Position numbers and translations under genes: made by a program
Assembly (NCBI GenBank): GCA_937911795.1
Contig: CALDPJ010000010.1
Location: forward strand, 1 to 11,953
DNA: 11,953 bases
Direction: 5' to 3'
DNA from: an uncultured Flavobacteriales bacterium
Lineage (GTDB): Bacteria; Bacteroidota; Bacteroidia; Flavobacteriales_D; SKUL01
Shown: positions 7,514-11,953 of the stretch, in pieces
How the letters are laid out: each line of letters begins with the position of its first letter
Position numbering within the stretch: position 1 is the stretch's first letter
The notes under the pieces: generated by a model
Database searches by the model: none
The model's input: only the letters and a program-made list of their open reading frames with translations
Told to the model about the DNA's origin: nothing

Positions 7514-7708
7514 ATGCCCAAAATGAAATCCGTTTCCTCTGCCAAGAAGCGTTTTAAACTGACCGCTTCAGGGAAGATCAAAAGGAAACACGCATTCAAA
7601 AGCCACATTCTGACCAAAAAGTCGAAGGTGCGTAAAAAGCGACTCACCGCTTTTACCATTGTCGATAAGTCTGATCACGCGAATGTGCGCCGGATGCTCG
7701 TTGCTTAA
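7514..7708 (+). CDS. rpmI: 50S ribosomal protein bL35
   Basis: A small basic protein of the large ribosomal subunit (64 aa, normal length). The N terminus MPKMKSVSSAKKRFK, the middle KIKRKHAFKSHILTKKS and the high Lys/Arg content identify bL35. An AGGAG lies immediately before the first ATG (7509-7513), too close to serve it, and 9 nt before the second ATG at 7523. The first ATG is retained because MPKMK is the conserved N terminus of the family. It lies 27 nt after infC, within the translation cluster. Confidence 0.97.
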   Translation: MPKMKSVSSAKKRFKLTASGKIKRKHAFKSHILTKKSKVRKKRLTAFTIVDKSDHANVRRMLVA

Positions 7709-7801
7709 GTTGCCCGTCAACTTTATTAATTAGGTAGTTTTAACCTGGTACCGAGCCCAAAAAGTCTCTGCGGAGCGCTTTGTACCAAAACAAATTAAAT
7801 T
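7707..7801 (+). promoter_or_regulatory. Structured spacer before rplT, candidate bL20 leader
   Basis: The 93-nt gap between rpmI and rplT is unusually long for this cluster. It can form three successive hairpins: AAGTTG/CAACTT (7707-7712 with 7718-7723), AGGT/ACCT (7732-7735 with 7743-7746), and GGTAC/GTACC (7747-7751 with 7782-7786) enclosing AGC/GCT and CTC/GAG pairs. An A-rich tail precedes the ATG. bL20 is known in E. coli and Bacillus to repress this operon through RNA structures resembling its 23S rRNA site. A comparable role here is inferred only. Confidence 0.4.
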
Positions 7802-8146
7802 ATGCCAAGATCAGTAAACTCGGTTGCCTCCAGGGCCCGAAGAAAAAAAATCCTCGCACAGGCCAAAGGCTTTTTCGGACGAAGAAAAAATGTTTGGACC
7901 GTTGCCAAAAACACGGTTGAAAAAGGACTCACTTACGCCTACCGCGACCGCAAACAAAAGAAACGTTTGTTCCGTGGATTGTGGATTCAGCGTATCAACG
8001 CCGGTGCAAGATTGCACGGCATGAGCTACTCCGAATTTATGGGCAAAGTCAATTCCAAAAACATTGATTTGAACCGCAAAGTTCTCGCCGACCTCGCGAT
8101 GAACCATCCCGAAGCTTTTAAAGCGGTGGTGGAAGCGGTAAAATAA
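7802..8146 (+). CDS. rplT: 50S ribosomal protein bL20
   Basis: bL20 binds 23S rRNA early in large-subunit assembly (114 aa, normal length). The Arg/Lys-rich N-terminal extension (MPRSVNSVASRARRKK, then AKGFFGRRKNVW) and the globular part with YAYRDRKQKKR, LWIQRINAGAR and GMSYSEFM are diagnostic. It is the last gene of the cluster and is followed after about 20 nt by a strong terminator. The structured 93-nt spacer upstream may be where the protein controls its own synthesis, as in other bacteria. Confidence 0.98.
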   Translation: MPRSVNSVASRARRKKILAQAKGFFGRRKNVWTVAKNTVEKGLTYAYRDRKQKKRLFRGLWIQRINAGARLHGMSYSEFMGKVNSKNIDLNRKVLADLAMNHPEAFKAVVEAVK

Positions 8147-8168
8147 ATTTCCTGTAGAATTTTTATTG

Positions 8169-8202
8169 AAAGGGTTGTTGCCAAAAGGTGACAACCCTTT
8201 TT
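8169..8202 (+). terminator. Intrinsic terminator of the thrS-rplT cluster
   Basis: AAAGGGTTGT (8169-8178) pairs perfectly with ACAACCCTTT (8191-8200). The loop can extend the stem through two G-T pairs and CC/GG to an AAAA tip. The T-run covers 8198-8202, with CG after it. It is placed 23 nt past the rplT stop. Confidence 0.92.
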
Positions 8203-8281
8203 CGTTCGCATATCCTTCTTCAGAGGATCCATCATGGTCGGCTGAGCTATTCTTCGTATATTCATTAGCAAAGCCTAAAAC

Positions 8282-9346
8282 ATGAGAAAACTGACCGAGA
8301 TAACGGATCCCGTATACAAACCTGTGCCTACAAATGCGCTGGATAAATTCTTTTTGCGTTACATCAAAGATGAGCGCGATTTGCCTTTTGTATATCTGAC
8401 CATTAAACTCAGTCTTATTATTATTCCGCTGGCCATTCTGCTCTACCTCCCGTTTATAGAGGGTTGGATATTTGTAGCCGTTGCGGTACTGTATCATTTA
8501 TTTAACAGTATCATTTACAAAGCTCCCTTCGGACTAATGCTTCACTGCACGAGTCACCGGCCATTCTTTAAAAAAGAATACAGCTACCTGAATTATTATT
8601 TACCCTGGGTACTGGCGCCGTTTTTTGGTCATTCACCGGAGACCTATTTCACGCACCACATCGGGATGCACCACGCAGAAAATAATCTGGAGGAGGACGA
8701 AAGTTCTACAATGCCCTATCGCCGGGATTCTGTTGGCGGATTTCTGCATTACTTCCTTGCTTTTCTCTTCACCGGCATATACAGACTCACCGCTTACTTC
8801 TTCCGGAAAAACAGAAAGCAGTTGCTGTATAAAACCGTGCGGGGAGAAATCCTTTTCTTTTTGTTTTGTATTGGTCTGAGTTTTATCAATTGGCAGGCAA
8901 CTCTGGTGGTTTTTATTATTCCGTTTTTCATGTTTCGCCTGGTGGCGATGATGGGCAACTGGGGACAGCACGCGTTTATCGATCCCGACGATCCCGGAAA
9001 TCACTTCAAAAACAGCGTTACCTGCATAAACGCCAAATTCAACCACAAATGCTGGAATGATGGTTACCACATTTCCCACCACCAAAGACCCACGATGCAT
9101 TGGACAGAACATCCGGTATTTTTCAAAAAAACACTCGATCAGTACATTGAAAATGATGCGATTGTTTTTGAAGGAATTAATTTTCTACATGTATTTATTT
9201 GGCTGATGGGTAAACGATATGATCTTTTGGCGAAGCATTTTGTGAATATCGGAGACCGGTATAAATCCGATGAAGAAGTAATCCATTTTTTAAAATACAG
9301 GGTTCAGAAGATTGATTTCCCGAAGGCTGCTTCTGTATCTGTTTAA
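8282..9346 (+). CDS. Membrane fatty acid desaturase family protein
   Basis: An integral membrane di-iron enzyme of the fatty acid desaturase superfamily (354 aa), expected to introduce double bonds into acyl chains or act on a related lipid. All three histidine boxes are present: HCTSH (88-92), HIGMHH (126-131) and HISHH (263-267). An additional conserved-type histidine is His230 (NWGQH). Hydrophobic stretches lie at about 38-76, 104-115, 153-172 and 188-222, fitting paired membrane hairpins with the boxes on one face. No electron-donor domain (cytochrome b5 or ferredoxin) is fused. The gene stands alone between a terminator and an independently promoted gene, so context does not reveal the substrate. 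No good promoter box was found in 8203-8281. Substrate and double-bond position cannot be assigned; hydroxylase or ketolase activity is possible in this fold. Confidence 0.88.
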   Translation: MRKLTEITDPVYKPVPTNALDKFFLRYIKDERDLPFVYLTIKLSLIIIPLAILLYLPFIEGWIFVAVAVLYHLFNSIIYKAPFGLMLHCTSHRPFFKKEYSYLNYYLPWVLAPFFGHSPETYFTHHIGMHHAENNLEEDESSTMPYRRDSVGGFLHYFLAFLFTGIYRLTAYFFRKNRKQLLYKTVRGEILFFLFCIGLSFINWQATLVVFIIPFFMFRLVAMMGNWGQHAFIDPDDPGNHFKNSVTCINAKFNHKCWNDGYHISHHQRPTMHWTEHPVFFKKTLDQYIENDAIVFEGINFLHVFIWLMGKRYDLLAKHFVNIGDRYKSDEEVIHFLKYRVQKIDFPKAASVSV

Positions 9347-9432
9347 CATTTTTGAAGCTATCAAAATCTTCATCAGCTGTCATTGTCATCAGAAGATTCA
9401 CCCCCGAGCATTCAACAACAGCTAATTTTGAA

Positions 9433-9440
9433 TAGATTTG
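9433..9440 (+). promoter_or_regulatory. Candidate -7 element for the NHL-repeat gene
   Basis: TAGATTTG matches TAnnTTTG exactly and lies 18 nt before the ATG at 9459, giving a short predicted leader of about 12 nt. The -33 region (TTCA near 9411) is a weak match. An in-frame TTG (9438) lies inside this box and is therefore unlikely to start translation. Confidence 0.45.
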
Positions 9441-9458
9441 CGACAAACTCATCTACTC

Positions 9459-11399
9459 ATGCGCATTCTGTTGATTTTAATGTTCATCTCCCACGGCATT
9501 TTTGCCCAGCAACAAAAACCTGTGACACAAACTGACAGCACCCATACCGGTGCACGGGCAGTCGAATTTCCGGCTGATGCTACCTGGCTCAACACTCCAT
9601 CACCGCTATCGCTAAAGCATTTCAAGGGGAAATTTATTCTGCTCAATTTCTGGACTTCGAGCTCAGCACTTTGTTCGGCTCAGCTGAAAGAACTGAAAGA
9701 ACTTCAAAAAAATCACCGTGAGCTGGAAGTCGTAATTGTTCACTGTGGAAAGTACGACGCTGAAAGAATTACAGAAAACGTACGCCTGGCGGTAATAGAA
9801 CACGATGTACCTTTTCCTGTGGTCAACGATTCTGCCTTTACACTCTGGCGGGACTATGGCGTCGATGCTTGGCCCACCAACATTCTCATCAACCCCGACC
9901 ATACAATTGTACTGAAATCTGAAGGGGCTTCTATTAAAGGTGATGTCGGTGCACACATCGAATTGTACAGCGGAAATACTCAAAAAGGAGGCTCCCCGAT
10001 CAGCAGTGAAATCAGCAGATTTCAACAAGGCCTTCTCGTGTTTCCGAAGTTCATTGAATCCGATGGGCATTTTTCATTGTTCATCAGCGAGTTCCGGGGT
10101 CATCGAATCATTCAGTCTGATTTCAACAATACCTTCGAACATTTTATTGGCACCGGAAAAGAAGGGTTTAGAGATGGAGAAATCAACAGCGCTCAGTTCA
10201 GCTTTCCGGGCGGTATGGCTTTTCACCCGCTGGACAGCATGCTGTATATCGCCGATACCGGCAATGATGTGATCCGCAGATACGATCTGAAAAAAGGAAT
10301 GGTCACCACCGTCCTCGGAAACGGGGAGCGCTCTTTTGAGATTCCCGAAACGGTAGTCGAAAAATCTCACCCGCTGAATCAACCCACAGGATTGACATTG
10401 ATAGGAAATGATCTGTACATTGCCATGACCGGCTGGAATCAAATCTGGAAACTGGACACCCAAAGTGGAATGGCTGTGCCCGTGGCCGGATCGGGAGAAT
10501 TTGGTTTTGAAGACGGAAAAGATCTGGAAAGTGTGCTGGCCGAACCTTTTGGAATGACTCACGATCCTGAAGGAACCATTTATTTCACCGAACGGCAATC
10601 CGGTGCCATCCGTACATTGAATAAAGGCAAGGTTTCCACGCTGACAGGAGCAGGAGTTTTTGATTTTGGTGATGTCGATGGAAAATCAAAGACCGCCAGA
10701 TTACAAGGTCCGGCAGGAATTATATTTCACAATGATGCCCTCTATGTTGCCGATCAGTTCAACCACAAAATCAAAAGGGTTGATCCGTACAACGGCCGGA
10801 CTGAAACATTCATCGGTTCAGGTAAACGAGGTTATCAGAACGGATCAGAAAATGTCGTAGCTTTTAATCATCCTTCTGCCCTCACCGTACTGCGCGATCA
10901 GTTGTTTATTACCGACACCTATAATCAGGTGGTAAGAAGATATGATCTGAGCAACGGGTCGATTTCGCCGTATGATTTTCAGAACAAAGACCAAATGCAG
11001 TTCAAGGCCATCAACGAATTTCAGGTGCTCGAAACGGATACCATTTTAATCGCACCTGGTGAATCAGATCTGACGCTGGTTTTTAAACTGGACAGTTTGT
11101 GGAAACTGGTTCCGGATGCTCCTCAATCCGCTGTGGCCATAACGCGGAATCCGGCTATTATCGAGGATCCGGATGGAATTAACGCTTACAATCAAAGCAT
11201 CAACTTCACCATTGACAATACCGGAGCATTTCAGCATTTTATTGCTGATGTTTCATTGATCTATGCTCACGAAAGCGATCCGCAACTGCAGTATTTCCGG
11301 ACATTTACTCTGATGGTTCTATTGAAAACAGAAGATGATGCTCCAGCAGATCAGATCGTTTTTTTTGAGGTTCCATCAATTGGAAAAAATTCGCTCTAG
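9459..11399 (+). CDS. Exported thioredoxin-fold / NHL beta-propeller protein, NHLRC2-like
   Basis: A protein of 646 aa with a signal peptide (MRILLILMFISHGIFA, likely cut before Gln17). Residues about 43-160 form a thioredoxin-like domain: GKFILLNFW (57-65), a VNDSAFTLW stretch and the cis-Pro motif AWPT (Pro139). Residues about 190-520 carry six blade signatures of an NHL propeller: SEFRGHRII, ADTGNDVIRRYD, AMTGWNQIWKLD, TERQSGAIRTLN, ADQFNHKIKRVD and TDTYNQVVRRYD. A C-terminal beta-rich domain ends the protein. This order resembles NHLRC2, whose thioredoxin site is a CCINC. Here the matching stretch is SSALC (68-72), so only the second cysteine of CxxC remains and redox activity is doubtful. 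The function is unknown; a binding or scaffolding role in the periplasm or at the cell surface is possible. The ATG is preferred over the TTG at 9438. The gene converges with the TPR gene and overlaps it by 24 nt. Confidence 0.87.
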   Translation: MRILLILMFISHGIFAQQQKPVTQTDSTHTGARAVEFPADATWLNTPSPLSLKHFKGKFILLNFWTSSSALCSAQLKELKELQKNHRELEVVIVHCGKYDAERITENVRLAVIEHDVPFPVVNDSAFTLWRDYGVDAWPTNILINPDHTIVLKSEGASIKGDVGAHIELYSGNTQKGGSPISSEISRFQQGLLVFPKFIESDGHFSLFISEFRGHRIIQSDFNNTFEHFIGTGKEGFRDGEINSAQFSFPGGMAFHPLDSMLYIADTGNDVIRRYDLKKGMVTTVLGNGERSFEIPETVVEKSHPLNQPTGLTLIGNDLYIAMTGWNQIWKLDTQSGMAVPVAGSGEFGFEDGKDLESVLAEPFGMTHDPEGTIYFTERQSGAIRTLNKGKVSTLTGAGVFDFGDVDGKSKTARLQGPAGIIFHNDALYVADQFNHKIKRVDPYNGRTETFIGSGKRGYQNGSENVVAFNHPSALTVLRDQLFITDTYNQVVRRYDLSNGSISPYDFQNKDQMQFKAINEFQVLETDTILIAPGESDLTLVFKLDSLWKLVPDAPQSAVAITRNPAIIEDPDGINAYNQSINFTIDNTGAFQHFIADVSLIYAHESDPQLQYFRTFTLMVLLKTEDDAPADQIVFFEVPSIGKNSL

Positions 11400-11953
11400 C
11401 CCGAGTGCGGCAAGATCATACTGTGGATCAACTTCAAGCGCCTGCCGATAATATTGTTCTGCCTGAGCCATCTGATTCATTCTTTCGTAACTGAGTCCCA
11501 AATTGTAGATCGCATCTACGTATGCCGGGTTGAGTTCGATGGCCTTCTCAAAAAAGGGAATCGCCTTTTCGGGTTCGCCCTCAATTTCAAGCCAGATATA
11601 GCCTTGGTTATACCATGCATATAAATGTTCGTTGTTGAGCGAAATCAGTTGTTCGTAGATTTCAATGGCTTCTTCCAGACGACCCGTATTTTGAAGGTGC
11701 ATTGCTTTTCCATACAATGCTTCCGGATGATCTGGTCTCAGATCGAGGGCACTGTTGTAATAGTCCAGCGCGAGGTCGCTTTCGAGCGAAGCATAAAAAG
11801 AACCGAGCATGGTGAATCCATCAAAGAAATCAGGATTGAGCTCGAGGGCAGTTTGCACAGAGGACACAAATAAGGTCGAATCACCGAGCTCAAAATGCGC
11901 ATATCCTTTTATAAAATAGGCCATATAAAGTTGCTCATTTACACGGAGTGCCC
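11376..11953 (-). CDS. TPR-repeat protein, 5' end outside the window
   Basis: The minus-strand frame is open from the TGA at 11376-11378 to the right edge. An internal Met at 11924 is not a convincing start, because the codons before it (ALRVNEQLY) continue a helical repeat. About 192 residues are visible, with roughly five tetratricopeptide units: LYMAYFIKGYAHFELGD, then units ending TALELNPDF, SALDLRPDHPE, KAIELNPAY and ALEVDPQY, each about 34 residues apart with the usual Y/A-G-L pattern and closing proline. TPR arrays bind other proteins; no specific partner can be named. The N-terminal part, which might carry a signal peptide or another domain, is missing. The 3' end overlaps the converging NHL gene by 24 nt. 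Confidence 0.9.
   Translation of the reverse strand, partial: ALRVNEQLYMAYFIKGYAHFELGDSTLFVSSVQTALELNPDFFDGFTMLGSFYASLESDLALDYYNSALDLRPDHPEALYGKAMHLQNTGRLEEAIEIYEQLISLNNEHLYAWYNQGYIWLEIEGEPEKAIPFFEKAIELNPAYVDAIYNLGLSYERMNQMAQAEQYYRQALEVDPQYDLAALGLERIFSN

Noticed and set aside
7811..8497. Long minus-strand frame (228 residues) opposite rplT and the start of the desaturase gene
   Set aside because: It crosses the terminator and lies antisense to a certain ribosomal protein gene; the composition looks like a shadow frame with no family match.
8633..9112. Minus-strand frame opposite the desaturase
   Set aside because: It is a shadow of a well-supported coding frame containing all three histidine boxes.
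9361..9431. Imperfect inverted repeat (TCAAAAT...AGCTGT with ACAGCT-A-ATTTTGA) upstream of the NHL gene
   Set aside because: The arms are short, AT-rich and separated by unequal internal loops, so it could arise by chance. It is a possible operator, but not enough to annotate.

Overview
The window looks like a chromosomal segment from a member of the Bacteroidota (Flavobacteriia or Cytophagia type). Three things point there: starts without useful Shine-Dalgarno sequences; several upstream boxes matching TAnnTTTG, the -7 element of Bacteroidota promoters; and proteins typical of the phylum, namely a lipoprotein peptide-binding protein with enlarged permeases and an IF3 and bL20 of flavobacterial style. 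The organism cannot be named from sequence alone. The content is mostly housekeeping. I see no phage, insertion sequence, CRISPR array or defence locus.

Bases 1-306 are non-coding. They hold two related copies of an intergenic palindromic element made of terminator-like hairpins. The second copy is a near-perfect palindrome whose far end supplies the terminator for a tRNA-Ser(GCU) gene on the minus strand (307-395). The tRNA and the next operon diverge, with candidate promoters on both strands between 458 and 542.

Bases 577-4897 form a tight three-gene operon (overlaps of 1 and 4 nt) for a peptide/nickel-type ABC importer: a lipoprotein binding protein, a DppB-like permease and a DppC-like permease. 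Both permeases carry large insertions, and no ATPase gene is present here.

Bases 4983-8146 carry the classical translation cluster thrS-infC-rpmI-rplT (threonyl-tRNA synthetase, IF3, bL35, bL20). infC appears to start at a non-canonical AUA codon, which fits the known autoregulation of IF3 through poor start codons. The 93-nt gap before rplT can fold into three consecutive hairpins and may be a bL20-responsive leader. A strong intrinsic terminator ends the cluster at 8169-8202.

Bases 8282-9346 encode a membrane fatty acid desaturase with all three histidine boxes. Bases 9459-11399 encode an exported thioredoxin-fold plus NHL beta-propeller protein resembling NHLRC2, in which the CxxC active site has lost its first cysteine. 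It converges on, and overlaps by 24 nt, a minus-strand TPR protein gene that runs off the right edge.
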